A stretch of DNA of 64,000 nt from positions 186,001-250,000 of the forward strand of contig NZ_LMOZ01000001.1 of the NCBI RefSeq assembly GCF_001423695.1, given 5' to 3'. Numbering within the stretch: position 1 is the first letter of the stretch; every line of letters starts with the position of its first letter. A program made the position numbers and the translations under genes. Source of the stretch: Leifsonia sp. Leaf336. GTDB lineage: Bacteria; Actinomycetota; Actinomycetes; Actinomycetales; Microbacteriaceae. The notes beneath the pieces were generated by a model, which worked only from the letters and a program-made list of their open reading frames with translations, was not told the origin of the DNA and did not search any database. Below, in pieces: positions 16,547 to 25,046 of this stretch.

Positions 16547-17524
16547 ATGCGCGCGATCGTCCAGGACGAGTTCGGCGACCCGGCCCGGGTCTTGAAGGTG
16601 GAGGAGCGACCGCTCCCCGAACCCGGTGCGAAGCAGGTGCGCGTGCGCACCGTGCTCTCGCCCATCCACAACCACGACCTGTGGACCATCCGCGGCACGT
16701 ACGGCTTCAAGCCGACACTGCCCGCGGGAGCCGGAACCGAGGCGGTCGGCATCGTCGACGCGCTCGGCGAGGGCGTCGAGGGGCTCTCCGTCGGTCAGCG
16801 CGTGGTCACGGGCGGCACCTTCGGTGTCTGGGCGGAGGCGTTCGTCGCACCGGCCGGCGCGCTCATCCCGGTGCCGGACGGGCTGAGCGACGAGGTCGCC
16901 TCCCAGCTGGTCGCGATGCCGTTCAGCGCGCTGAGCCTGCTCGACTTCCTCGAGGTGAAGCCGGGGGAGGTCGTGCTGCAGAACGCCGCCAACGGTGCAG
17001 TCGGCCGCCTGGCCGCCCAGTTCGCGCTGGAACGCGGCGAGAAGGTCATCGGCCTGGTGCGCCGGCGCCACGACGTCGACGAGCTGACCGCTCAGGGCAT
17101 CCCGAACCTGGTGGCGACGAGCGACGACGACTGGCGCGACCGCGTGCGCGCGCTCGCCGACGGGGCTCCGATCGCGGCCGCGGTCGACTCGGTCGGCGGG
17201 GAGTCCAGTGGCGACCTCCTGTCGCTGCTGGCGGAGAACGGCACCCTGGTGTCGTTCGGCGCGATGGGCAGCGACGGGATGCGGCTGTCGTCGGGCGACC
17301 TGATCTTCAAGCAGGCGACGGTCAAGGGCTTCTGGGGCAGCAAGGTGAATGCCGCGATGGCGCCGGCGAAGCGCGGCGAGCTGTTCGGCGAGCTGATCCG
17401 CGCCGCGTCGACCGGCGCGATCACCCTCCCGGTGGAGGGCGTGTTCGGATTCGACCAGGTGCGCGAGGCCGTGGAGGTCGCTGCCCGCTCGGGTCGCACG
17501 GGCAAGGTGCTGCTGCGGCCGTAG
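16547..17524 (+). CDS. Zinc-type/quinone oxidoreductase-like MDR family protein
   Basis: A 325-residue medium-chain dehydrogenase/reductase. The N-terminal GroES-like domain has PAGAGTEAVGIVDALGEGV. The nucleotide-binding domain has LQNAANGAVGRLAAQFA, where the usual GxGxxG is replaced by NGAVG as in the MECR/enoyl reductase-quinone reductase branch. No structural zinc Cys cluster is seen. The start follows the MarR stop by 10 bp, so the two may be co-transcribed. It is probably an NADPH-dependent reductase of an alkene or quinone. Confidence 0.88.
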   Translation: MRAIVQDEFGDPARVLKVEERPLPEPGAKQVRVRTVLSPIHNHDLWTIRGTYGFKPTLPAGAGTEAVGIVDALGEGVEGLSVGQRVVTGGTFGVWAEAFVAPAGALIPVPDGLSDEVASQLVAMPFSALSLLDFLEVKPGEVVLQNAANGAVGRLAAQFALERGEKVIGLVRRRHDVDELTAQGIPNLVATSDDDWRDRVRALADGAPIAAAVDSVGGESSGDLLSLLAENGTLVSFGAMGSDGMRLSSGDLIFKQATVKGFWGSKVNAAMAPAKRGELFGELIRAASTGAITLPVEGVFGFDQVREAVEVAARSGRTGKVLLRP

Positions 17525-17687
17525 GGCTCGGCGGGTGAGGGTGCGTGTCGCCTGAATTGGGGGACAGATTCGTGTCCTCCAAACAACCCACAGACCGGTC
17601 TTTCTAGCTATGCTCCTCACTGACGCATCGCAGCGTCGACCAGCTACAGCCTTTTGCACCGACCCGACGCAAGCGGAAGGACGTACC

Positions 17688-18170
17688 ATGACCCAGCCCT
17701 ACGGCGCCGTCGATCCCGAGACGGCAGCGGAGCGCGCACACGTGCTCCTCGAATCCGAGATCACCGCACGGCTCGACGCCGTGCGCGACCTCGCCAAGCG
17801 ACTCAACGACCTGGATGCCGCCATCGCCGACTACGTGTCGGGCTGGCAGAGCGCCACCCGAGCCGGCTGGACGGAGAGCACGCTCACCGACATCGGCCTG
17901 CGTTCTCCCGAGTCGCTGCCGTCCCCGAGCGGACGCCGCGCCGCGGAGACCACGACTGCTCCCTCGGTCTCCGCCCCGTCGACCCCGACGTCTGCCCCGA
18001 CCTCGCCGACGCTGGCGCCTGTCGTGGCGCTCACCCCGCCTCCCGTGCCGACGTCGTCCGCCGCGACGGCTCCCGCGTTCGGTCCGCCTCCGACGCTCGC
18101 CTCGGTCGCACCGCTCTCCGCGCCGACCGCGCCTGCCTCCCCCTCGGTGGTCTCGACCCCCGTCAACTGA
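17688..18170 (+). CDS. Unrecognised Pro/Ala/Ser/Thr-rich protein
   Basis: 160 residues; I do not recognise a family. The ATG at 17688 has a clear Shine-Dalgarno (GGAAGGA at 17675-17681); an ATG at 17610 in frame lacks one. Residues 10-65 look helical (ETAAERAHVLLESEITARLD, then RLNDLDAAIADYVSGWQSA). From about residue 80 it is a low-complexity tail of Ala, Pro, Ser, Thr and Val with no charged residues. There is no signal peptide. The gene following at 18265 encodes a helical/membrane protein and the pair is probably an operon. Confidence 0.7.
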   Translation: MTQPYGAVDPETAAERAHVLLESEITARLDAVRDLAKRLNDLDAAIADYVSGWQSATRAGWTESTLTDIGLRSPESLPSPSGRRAAETTTAPSVSAPSTPTSAPTSPTLAPVVALTPPPVPTSSAATAPAFGPPPTLASVAPLSAPTAPASPSVVSTPVN

Positions 18171-18264
18171 CGGTCGCGCCCACCCGACGGGCGCCTCCGC
18201 AGCTCCACGCACCCACCCGCAACACCTACCCGACGACAGCCACGTCTACCCGAAGGACACGTCT

Positions 18265-18741
18265 GTGAACACTCTGCCTGCCTACGATCGCGCCCACGAC
18301 GACGCGCAGCGCCTCGCCCGCCGCCACGAGCGCGACCTCCACTGGGCCAAGGAGCGCCGCCGCCAGCAGGAGCGCGAGATCGCCGAGGCCGCCGCCCTGC
18401 TCGCGATTCCGGCGCTGACACTCGCCCGGCGCACCCTCATCGTCTCCGTGGTGCTGCTGGTGCTCGCCGGCGCCGGCTTCGACCTCGCACTCAACGCGGG
18501 GCTCCCCGAGGGCTGGTTGCTGCTCGCCGGCGCAGCGGCCGTGGCGGTCGTGCTGACCGTCGTCATCTGCGCCGCCGTCTCGCTGCTCGGCATCCGCTCG
18601 CGTCGAGCGGCCGCCCGAACCGCGCTGCACTCGCGCGACGCGCGCCTGTCGCACACGCAGTACCACATCCACGAGAGCGTGCACTCGTTCATCGACTCGC
18701 ACGTGGAGGTCGTCAACACGAGGCCGGCCAACGTCGCCTAG
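18265..18741 (+). CDS. Unrecognised small membrane protein with charged coiled N-terminus
   Basis: 158 residues from the GTG at 18265, which has AAGGA 7 nt upstream; the reading frame is open further 5' but without a ribosome site. Residues 1-45 are highly charged and helical (RRHERDLHWAKERRRQQERE). Two hydrophobic segments follow (about 57-80 and 85-112), and then a His-rich tail (SHTQYHIHESVHSFIDSHVE). I recognise no family. It probably partners the protein encoded 95 bp upstream. Confidence 0.7.
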   Translation: MNTLPAYDRAHDDAQRLARRHERDLHWAKERRRQQEREIAEAAALLAIPALTLARRTLIVSVVLLVLAGAGFDLALNAGLPEGWLLLAGAAAVAVVLTVVICAAVSLLGIRSRRAAARTALHSRDARLSHTQYHIHESVHSFIDSHVEVVNTRPANVA

Positions 18742-18842
18742 GCGCCACACTGCGGGAACGCTCAGGTTCGCCTCCTCCTCTTAGAACTTGCTGAGCCGTA
18801 CAGTGTTTGACTGGCAGTTCCGCCCGAGAGGAGACTCCGCCC

Positions 18843-19511
18843 GTGAAGCCAGCCCAGCTCCGCATCCCCCGTCACTGGATCGTCTGGACCGTGGTCCTGT
18901 TCGCTCTGACCTTCGCGCTCGGTTTCGCGGCCAAGGGGATCGCCGCGCTCCGTTTCGAGTCGCTCGACGCCTCCATCAACCGGGTGAACTCCCCGCTGCT
19001 CGACAAGCTCGCGCTCGTGCTCGACAAGCTCGACCAGGTGACGGTCGTCGCCGTCATCCTGGTCATCGTCTTCATCGTGCTGCTGTTCGTGACGGGCTGG
19101 AGGCTGGCCCTCGGCGCCGTGGTCGTCACCGGTCTCGGCTGGCTCAGCACTCTGATCGTGAAGACCGTCGTCGCCGAGCCGCGTCCGACCACCGCGGGCC
19201 TGACCCACGTGCTGCACGTGAACCCGGCGACCCTCAGCTATCCGAGCGGTCACGTCGTCTTCGCGGCCGCGCTGGTGACGGCGCTCGCGATGGTGTGCCG
19301 GGGAACGCTTTCGCGCACGATCGTGATCGTCGTCGGCGCGCTCTTCGTCCTCCTCGTGATGTGGTCGCGGCTCTATGTCGGCGTGCACTACGGCTCGGAC
19401 GTCGTGGGCGGCGTGCTCAACGGCGTCGCCGGCGTGCTGCTGTTCGCCGGGCTCTGGAACCTGGTCGCGTCGCGGGTGTTCGCCGGCCGGGGGCGCCGGG
19501 TCGCGGCGTAG
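18843..19511 (+). CDS. PAP2 superfamily phosphatase
   Basis: 222-residue integral-membrane phosphatase with about six helices. All three PAP2 signature motifs are present: K-x-x-x-A-E-P-R-P (KTVVAEPRP), PSGH (YPSGHVVF) and SR-x5-H-x3-D (SRLYVGVHYGSD). The GTG at 18843 has AGGAGA 8 nt upstream. Likely substrates are lipid phosphates such as undecaprenyl diphosphate or phosphatidic acid, hydrolysed at the outer membrane face (family knowledge). Confidence 0.9.
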   Translation: MKPAQLRIPRHWIVWTVVLFALTFALGFAAKGIAALRFESLDASINRVNSPLLDKLALVLDKLDQVTVVAVILVIVFIVLLFVTGWRLALGAVVVTGLGWLSTLIVKTVVAEPRPTTAGLTHVLHVNPATLSYPSGHVVFAAALVTALAMVCRGTLSRTIVIVVGALFVLLVMWSRLYVGVHYGSDVVGGVLNGVAGVLLFAGLWNLVASRVFAGRGRRVAA

Positions 19512-19529
19512 CGCGCACCTGACTCGCGG

Positions 19530-19991
19530 CTACGAGACGCGGTAGGCGGTGTAGACGACTTCGTTGCGGTGGCGCGCGCACGCCGCCACGAAGAGCTGGT
19601 TCGCCAGCTCCGGGTGCGCCGACGACTCCAGCCAGACCGTCGTGCGGAAGTAGTAGCTGCGCGGGTCGACCTCCTCGCCGCGGCCGAGCGCCGCGAGCAC
19701 GTCGCCGGGGCCGGTGCGCAGACCGATCGCGCGGATGTACAGGAAGGCGCCGTCGTCGCTGCGCGCCGAGTAGCGCGAGTCGATCTCGATCGTGCCGTCG
19801 TCGCGCACCAGCTGCCAGTCCGCTCCGCCCGGGAGGATCGCGCCGGTGAAGTCGCCGGTGACCGTCCCTCCGACGATCGGGACCACGCGGCGGTGGCCGG
19901 CCGCGGTGCGCCCGTGATCCTCCAGGTCGGCCAGCTCGACCCGCACCTGCAGGGAGGGCACGAGTGCGGGGACGGGGAGCGTCTCGGTCAT
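19530..19991 (-). CDS. DUF3237 family protein
   Basis: 153 residues. Recognised by LQVRVELADLEDHGRTAAGHR followed by VPIVGGTVTGDFTGAILPGGADWQ, SRYSARSDDG and TTVWLESSAHPELANQLFVA, the order typical of DUF3237. The ATG at 19991 overlaps the stop of the MarR gene (ATGA). The family often accompanies aromatic or monooxygenase genes; function is unknown. It is the third gene of the monooxygenase-MarR operon. Confidence 0.85.
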   Translation of the reverse strand: MTETLPVPALVPSLQVRVELADLEDHGRTAAGHRRVVPIVGGTVTGDFTGAILPGGADWQLVRDDGTIEIDSRYSARSDDGAFLYIRAIGLRTGPGDVLAALGRGEEVDPRSYYFRTTVWLESSAHPELANQLFVAACARHRNEVVYTAYRVS

Positions 19992-20470
19992 TCGGGGTCC
20001 TTCTCGATGGTGCGCCGGCGGCGGTCGGCGAGGGCGTCGCCGAGGTGCTCGAGCGCGGGCACCGCGGCGGCGAGGGCGGCGCGGTCGTCGGCCCGGAGGG
20101 TCGCCGCGGCCTCCGCGAGCAGCAGGGCGCTGGTCGCGTCGAAGCGGTCGAAGATGCTGAGCGCGTGTGGGCTGGCCAGCACGTCCACCCGCCGGCGGTC
20201 GTCCGGGCTCGGGCGTCGCACCACGAGCCCGGCGGTCTCCATCGCGGTGAGGAGGTTGCTCATCGTCGACTTGCGGAGGCCGAGCCTGCGTGCGAGTGCG
20301 CTCGGCGTGCTCACGGTGCCGCGGGGGAGGGCGCGCAGCACCTCCACCTGCGAGTCGGGCACGTCGGGCAGTCCGGCGGTCTCGCGGCTGAGGGCGAGGA
20401 GGTGGCGGCGCAGGGGCGAGATGAGCGCGGCGAGGCGTCGGGAGTCGAGGGCGCCGACGGTGTCGCTCAT
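19988..20470 (-). CDS. MarR family regulator
   Basis: 160-residue winged-helix regulator with HTH TPSALARRLGLRKSTMSNLL and wing VRRPSPDDRRRVDVLASP. It overlaps the monooxygenase stop upstream (4 bp) and the DUF3237 start downstream, so the three proteins are translationally coupled. It probably autoregulates the operon through the dyad at 21763-21785. Confidence 0.88.
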   Translation of the reverse strand: MSDTVGALDSRRLAALISPLRRHLLALSRETAGLPDVPDSQVEVLRALPRGTVSTPSALARRLGLRKSTMSNLLTAMETAGLVVRRPSPDDRRRVDVLASPHALSIFDRFDATSALLLAEAAATLRADDRAALAAAVPALEHLGDALADRRRRTIEKDPE

Positions 20471-21726
20471 GCGCCGGCACCCCGTCGCGCGTCGAGCGAC
20501 GCCCGGGTGTTGAGCGCCTCGGGATGGAAGCCCGCGGTGCGCTTGTACGCGTCGGCGATCTCCTGCAGCTCGGCGGCCGGGATCACGTCGGTGATGTCGG
20601 CGAAGCCCTGCGGCGCCCGCTCGTGCGCGAGGACCATCACGCGCTCGGGCCCATGCTGCCGGGTGAGGGCGAGGAGGTCGGCTGTCGCCGGGCGCCTGAC
20701 CTCCTCATAGCGGCGGAGGCCCTCCGCGGGATCGGCCGCGGTGGCGAGCGAGTACGCGAGCGTGCGGGCGTCGAGGACGGCCTGCGAGGCGCCGTTCGAC
20801 CCGTTCGGGTACATGGCGTGCGCGGCGTCGCCCAGCAGCGTCGACCGGCCGAACGTCCACCGTGGCAGCGGATCGCGGTCGACCATCGGGTACTCGAGCA
20901 GCTCGTGCGCGCTCGCGATGACGGCCGGAACGTCGAGCCAGTCGAACCTCCACGCGTCGAAGAGCGCGGCGATCGGGGCGATCGGTACCTGGCGGTTCCA
21001 GTCGACGGTCTCGGCGCGCGACCCGTCCGAGCGCTGCTCGGCGATGAAATTCACCGTCACCGACCCGTCCGGCTCGTGCCGCAGCGGGTAGGCCACGAAC
21101 TTCAGCTGGTCGTCGCCGGCCATGATCATGGTGGCTCCGTCGAGGAACGCGGGCACGACCGCGGTGCCGCGCCAGAGGGTGAGGCCGTTCCAGCGCGGCG
21201 CGCCCTCATCGGGGTAGCGCAGTGCGCGCACGGCCGAGTGGATGCCGTCGGCGCCGATCACGAGGTCGGCGTCGACCGCGACCTCGTCGTCGAGCGTCTC
21301 GAAGACGGCGCGGGCGCTGTCGTCCGTCGCGTCGAGCGAGGTGAGCCGGTGGCCGAGGCGGATCGTGTCGGCGCCGAGCCGGTCGCGCACGGCCTCCACC
21401 AGCGCCAGCTGCAACTCGCCCCGATGCACGGAGAGCTGCGGCCACCGGTATCCGGCCGCGGTGCCGCGGGGCTCGCTCCAGATGGGCTGGCCGTGACGGT
21501 TGACGTAGCCGAGCCGGCGAGGCGCGGCGGCGATGGCCTCCACGTCGTCGCGCAGCCCGAGCTCGGTGAGTTCGCGGACCGCGTGCGGCAGGAGGTTGAT
21601 GCCGACGCCGAGCGGTCGCAGCTCCCGCACCCGCTCGTAGACCCGGATGTCGTCGAAGCCCGCCTCGTGGAGGCTGAGGGCGGTGACCAGCCCGCCGATG
21701 CCGGCACCGATGATCGCGATCGTCAT
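20467..21726 (-). CDS. FAD-dependent monooxygenase (PhzS/salicylate hydroxylase-like)
   Basis: 419-residue class A flavoprotein hydroxylase. Present are the N-terminal FAD motif IAIIGAGIGGLVTALSLHEAG, the DG motif VIGADGIHSAVRALR (about residues 160-175) and the second flavin motif LLGDAAHAMYPNGSNGASQA. The PNGSNGASQ version and the early GVGINLLPHAVRELTELGL are typical of the PhzS-type subgroup. It would hydroxylate an aromatic ring with NAD(P)H and oxygen. First gene of an operon with MarR and DUF3237. Confidence 0.9.
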   Translation of the reverse strand: MTIAIIGAGIGGLVTALSLHEAGFDDIRVYERVRELRPLGVGINLLPHAVRELTELGLRDDVEAIAAAPRRLGYVNRHGQPIWSEPRGTAAGYRWPQLSVHRGELQLALVEAVRDRLGADTIRLGHRLTSLDATDDSARAVFETLDDEVAVDADLVIGADGIHSAVRALRYPDEGAPRWNGLTLWRGTAVVPAFLDGATMIMAGDDQLKFVAYPLRHEPDGSVTVNFIAEQRSDGSRAETVDWNRQVPIAPIAALFDAWRFDWLDVPAVIASAHELLEYPMVDRDPLPRWTFGRSTLLGDAAHAMYPNGSNGASQAVLDARTLAYSLATAADPAEGLRRYEEVRRPATADLLALTRQHGPERVMVLAHERAPQGFADITDVIPAAELQEIADAYKRTAGFHPEALNTRASLDARRGAGA

Positions 21727-21762
21727 GAACGACTCCTCTGTCGTAGTCCGCTGGCGCGGAGG

Positions 21763-21785
21763 TTGTCCACATAGTACGGGGACAA
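21763..21785. promoter_or_regulatory. Putative MarR operator and -10 of the monooxygenase operon
   Basis: TTGTCC (21763-21768) and GGACAA (21780-21785) form an inverted repeat with an 11-nt spacer. On the minus strand a -10-like TACTAT (21776-21771) lies inside the spacer, so bound regulator would block transcription of the operon that encodes it. Confidence 0.5.
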
Positions 21786-21822
21786 AACCAATCTGCGCTA
21801 GAGGTGAGGGGAGTCGACGCCG

Positions 21823-22194
21823 TCAGGGCGCTTCCACGAAACTCGCCAGCGGCTCCGCGGGGTCGACGATGTAGGTGGAGAGCATCATCCCGGTCTCGGG
21901 TCCGAGGTCGCGGGCGTTGTGAGCGGTGCCGGGCGGCATGAGGAAGGGGTCGCCGGCGTTCAGGAGCAGCGGGTCGCGTCCGGCGATCTTCATCTCGACG
22001 TGTCCGGCGAGGATGTACCCGACCTCTTCTCCGGGATGCGTGTGCCAGCCCGACTCGACTCCGGCCGGGATCTCGGTGAGCACCTGGACGATGTCCCGTC
22101 CAGGGATCGACGACGGCCTGTGCTGCAGCTCGGTGCGTTTCAGCCGACCGGCCAGCGCATCGCGTGGAGCGTCGGGTGTCGCGTCCTCGGTCAT
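21823..22194 (-). CDS. Cupin domain protein
   Basis: 123-residue single cupin barrel. Motif 1 reads GWHTHPGEEVGYILAGHVEM (His-x-His ... Glu) and motif 2 PPGTAHNARDLGPE, supplying the usual three His and one Glu metal ligands. The ATG at 22194 overlaps the stop of the hydrolase gene (ATGA), which rules out the longer open frame. Cupins of this size often store or isomerise small molecules; the substrate is unknown. Confidence 0.88.
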   Translation of the reverse strand: MTEDATPDAPRDALAGRLKRTELQHRPSSIPGRDIVQVLTEIPAGVESGWHTHPGEEVGYILAGHVEMKIAGRDPLLLNAGDPFLMPPGTAHNARDLGPETGMMLSTYIVDPAEPLASFVEAP

Positions 22195-22925
22195 CGGTCC
22201 ACGGCCTTCAATGCGGTCATGATGACCTCCGCGACGGGCTGCGGCTGCGAGACCATGATCAGGTGGGAGCCCTCGAGCTCGAGGATCTTCGCGCCGGCCC
22301 GCTGGGCCATCGACAGGAGGACGTCGGAGCCGGCGGCCTTGTCGCCGCGGGCGACGACGGCCCACGACGGCAGCGACTTCCACGCCGCCGCCCCTGGCTT
22401 CTCATCGAACGCCGCCGCGGCGACAGGACGCTGGGTGGCGGCGAAGACCTGCGCCTGGTCTTCGGGGAGGTCGCCAGCGAACACCCGTGGGAACTGCTCG
22501 GTGTCGACGTAGAGCTCGACGGCCGTGGCATCGCCCGCGCCGGTGGGGTACGTGCGCTGCACGAGTGCGGGGGCGAGCGCGCTGTCGCGTGAGGTGCCCT
22601 CCACCTCGCCGAGGGCCTCCCCGACCTCGGGCAAGAAGCCGGAGACGAACACGAGGGACTTCACGTTCGGGGCGTCCGCAGCGGCGATGCTGATGAGCGC
22701 GCCTCCGTAGGAGTGGCCGACCGCGACGATCGGGCCGTCGATCTGGGCGAACACGGAGGCGATGTATGCCGCGTCGCTCGCCAGACCGCGAAGCGGCACG
22801 GCGGGGCCGAGGACCGGGACGCCGGCCTTCAGGAGGATGTCGGTGACGGCGGCCCAGCTCGAGGCGTCGGCGAAGGCGCCGTGCACGAGCACGACGGTAG
22901 GTGAGCCGGAAGAGCTATCGGTCAT
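22191..22925 (-). CDS. Alpha/beta hydrolase
   Basis: 244 residues with the hydrolase fold: oxyanion motif VLVHGAFADASSW, nucleophile elbow GHSYGGALI and terminal catalytic His in LEGSHLIMVSQPQ. No signal peptide. This compact group includes plant hydroxynitrile lyase/esterase relatives and is often annotated as a salicylate esterase-like or chloroperoxidase-like enzyme. It forms an operon with the downstream cupin. Confidence 0.88.
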   Translation of the reverse strand: MTDSSSGSPTVVLVHGAFADASSWAAVTDILLKAGVPVLGPAVPLRGLASDAAYIASVFAQIDGPIVAVGHSYGGALISIAAADAPNVKSLVFVSGFLPEVGEALGEVEGTSRDSALAPALVQRTYPTGAGDATAVELYVDTEQFPRVFAGDLPEDQAQVFAATQRPVAAAAFDEKPGAAAWKSLPSWAVVARGDKAAGSDVLLSMAQRAGAKILELEGSHLIMVSQPQPVAEVIMTALKAVDR

Positions 22926-22987
22926 GAGAAGCCCCTTGGAGGAGGAGGAAGAAGTGCAAGGTGGGGGCCCGGCGCGCTCAGCGTAGC

Positions 22988-23011
22988 CCTAGGCGGACCG
23001 CCTGGCCTAGG
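22988..23011. terminator. Short dyad, possible terminator after nhaA-type gene
   Basis: AGGCGG (22991-22996) and CCGCCT (22998-23003) form a tight dyad flanked by CCTA/TAGG. It lies downstream of the NhaA-DsbA stop on the minus strand and upstream of the hydrolase start. There is no T-tract; it could instead be an operator. Confidence 0.3.
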
Positions 23012-23059
23012 AGATCATGAGGATTCGTCGATCAGGCCCGATCGGGCCCATCATGCCGA

Positions 23060-24967
23060 TCACGCCGGCGCGGTCGCGCCGACCCGGGCGGTCTCGATCG
23101 ACTTCGAGAGCGAGTCGATGTCGACCGGACCCTCGTGGCGCTGGCCGTTGATGAAGTAGGTGGGAGTGCCCGCGGCGCCGCTCTCCTCGGCGCTGGCGAT
23201 GTCGTGCCTGATGCGGTCGGCGAAGGCGTGGGAGCGGAGGTCGTCGAGGAACCGCTGCTGATCGATCCCGAGCTGCTGGGCGTAGCCTTCGAGATCGCGG
23301 ATGCCGAGGCGGTCCTGGTGCGCCAGCAGGAGGTCGTGCATCGGCCAGAACGCCCCCTGCGCGCCCGCGGCCTCCGCAGCCTCCGCCGCACGCAGCGCGT
23401 TGGGGTGCACGTCGGTGAGGGGGAGGTGCCGCCACGCGAGCGCCACATCGGGGTGACGTTCGAGGAGCTCCCGCACCGTCGGTTCGCCGCGGCCGCAGAA
23501 GCCGCACTCGAAGTCGCCGTACTCGACGACGGTGACCCGCGGGTCCTCAGCCCCGCGCAGATGATCGGCATCCGGATCGATCGGGGTCAGCAGGTCCAGG
23601 GTGGGATCGGGGCGCCCGTTGAGGGCGAGGGTCCGCCGGTTCGCCGGGATGAATCGCACGCACGCGAAGACCAGCCACGTCAGCGCGGCGGAGCCGATCA
23701 CCGAGAAGAAGATCCCGATCTTCGCCTCGGCCAGCTGCGGCCCGGACAAGGCGATGCCGGCGATGAGCAGGGAGACCGTGAAGCCGACGCCCGCCGCGGT
23801 GCCGCTCCCCAGCACGGAGAGCCAGCCGACCTGGGGATGGAGGCGTCCCCGGGAGAACCTGCTCAGCAGCCACGAGCTGCCGACGACCGAGACCGGCTTG
23901 CCGACGACGTAGCCGACGACGATGCCGATCGTCACCGCGCTGACGGCGGAGCGACCCAGCAGTTCCGGTGTGATCACCACGCCCGCGTTCGCCAGCGCGA
24001 AGATCGGCACGACGACATAGCTCGTCCACGGGCTGAGCCGGTAGAGGATGCGTTCGTTCTCGGACAGCGAGTCCGCGAGGCCGGCCGCGGCCGACCGCGC
24101 CAGTTCGGCGTTCGGGCTCACGCGGTAGTCGTGCACCAGCCCGGTGGCGCGCTCCAGGTCGGCGCGGACCGGGACGTACGCGGTCGTCGCCAGCCCGATG
24201 GCGAGGCCGGAGACCACAGGGTCGATGCCGCTCAGCAGCAGAGCCAGCCACATCAGCACCCCGAGGACGAGGGCGAGGTTGCGTCCGAGTGTCCGGTTGA
24301 GCCTCCGCACCACGATGATGCCGGCGAAAGCGGCGACCGCGGCGACCAGCGGGATCGGGGAGATCGGCCCGCTGTAGAGCACGGCGATGATGATGAGCGC
24401 GGCGACGTCGTCGACGACGAAGGCCGTCAGGAGGAACGTGCGGGTCCGCTTCGGGGCCCGTCGGGCCAGCAAGGTCAGGATCCCCAGCGCGAGCGCGGTG
24501 TCGGTCGACATCGCCACGCCCCAGGCGCGGGCCGAGTCGAGCCCGTGGTTGATCAGGAGGTAGATGGCGACCGGCAGCGCCATGCCGACGAGTCCGACGG
24601 TGATCGGGAGGATGAGGCGGCTGCGCTCGCGGAGGTCGCCCAGGTCGAGCTCTCGGCGGGCCTCCAGCCCGACGGCCAGGAAGAAGAGGGTCATCAGGCC
24701 GCTGTTGACCCAGGTCCGCAGGTCGTACGAGAGCGCGAACGGGCCGGCCGTGATCCCGAGCCGCTGGGTCCAGAACGCCTCGTACCCGCCGATGTTCGCC
24801 CAGATCAGCGCGAGGAGGACGGCCACCACGAGGAGGATGGAGGCGAGCGCGCCCGCCCGCAGGATCCCGTGGAAGGTGCGCCGCGGGTGCATCATGACGG
24901 TGCGCTCGTCGTCGGAGGCCTGCTCCACCCGTGCAGGGGATTCAGAACTCACTCGGGTCACCGCCAT
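23060..24967 (-). CDS. NhaA-type Na+/H+ antiporter fused to a DsbA-like thioredoxin domain
   Basis: 635 residues. Residues about 30-430 form a polytopic NhaA antiporter, including the paired Asp of TAFVVDDVAALIIIAVLYS that in NhaA bind Na+ and protons. After a linker, residues about 470-635 are a DsbA-fold domain with active site CGFC (Cys488, Cys491) and the cis-Pro loop GTPTYFING (Pro602). Such fusions are known in actinobacteria. The redox domain may face the outside and act on the antiporter or other exported proteins (inference). The gene is monocistronic. Confidence 0.92.
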   Translation of the reverse strand: MAVTRVSSESPARVEQASDDERTVMMHPRRTFHGILRAGALASILLVVAVLLALIWANIGGYEAFWTQRLGITAGPFALSYDLRTWVNSGLMTLFFLAVGLEARRELDLGDLRERSRLILPITVGLVGMALPVAIYLLINHGLDSARAWGVAMSTDTALALGILTLLARRAPKRTRTFLLTAFVVDDVAALIIIAVLYSGPISPIPLVAAVAAFAGIIVVRRLNRTLGRNLALVLGVLMWLALLLSGIDPVVSGLAIGLATTAYVPVRADLERATGLVHDYRVSPNAELARSAAAGLADSLSENERILYRLSPWTSYVVVPIFALANAGVVITPELLGRSAVSAVTIGIVVGYVVGKPVSVVGSSWLLSRFSRGRLHPQVGWLSVLGSGTAAGVGFTVSLLIAGIALSGPQLAEAKIGIFFSVIGSAALTWLVFACVRFIPANRRTLALNGRPDPTLDLLTPIDPDADHLRGAEDPRVTVVEYGDFECGFCGRGEPTVRELLERHPDVALAWRHLPLTDVHPNALRAAEAAEAAGAQGAFWPMHDLLLAHQDRLGIRDLEGYAQQLGIDQQRFLDDLRSHAFADRIRHDIASAEESGAAGTPTYFINGQRHEGPVDIDSLSKSIETARVGATAPA

Positions 24968-25046
24968 CGCCGTCGCTCAGCCGGCTGGGGACGAGCCGGT
25001 AGCGACAATCTAGTCCGGCGACGGCCCGTGCCGAACCGGTGCGGCC

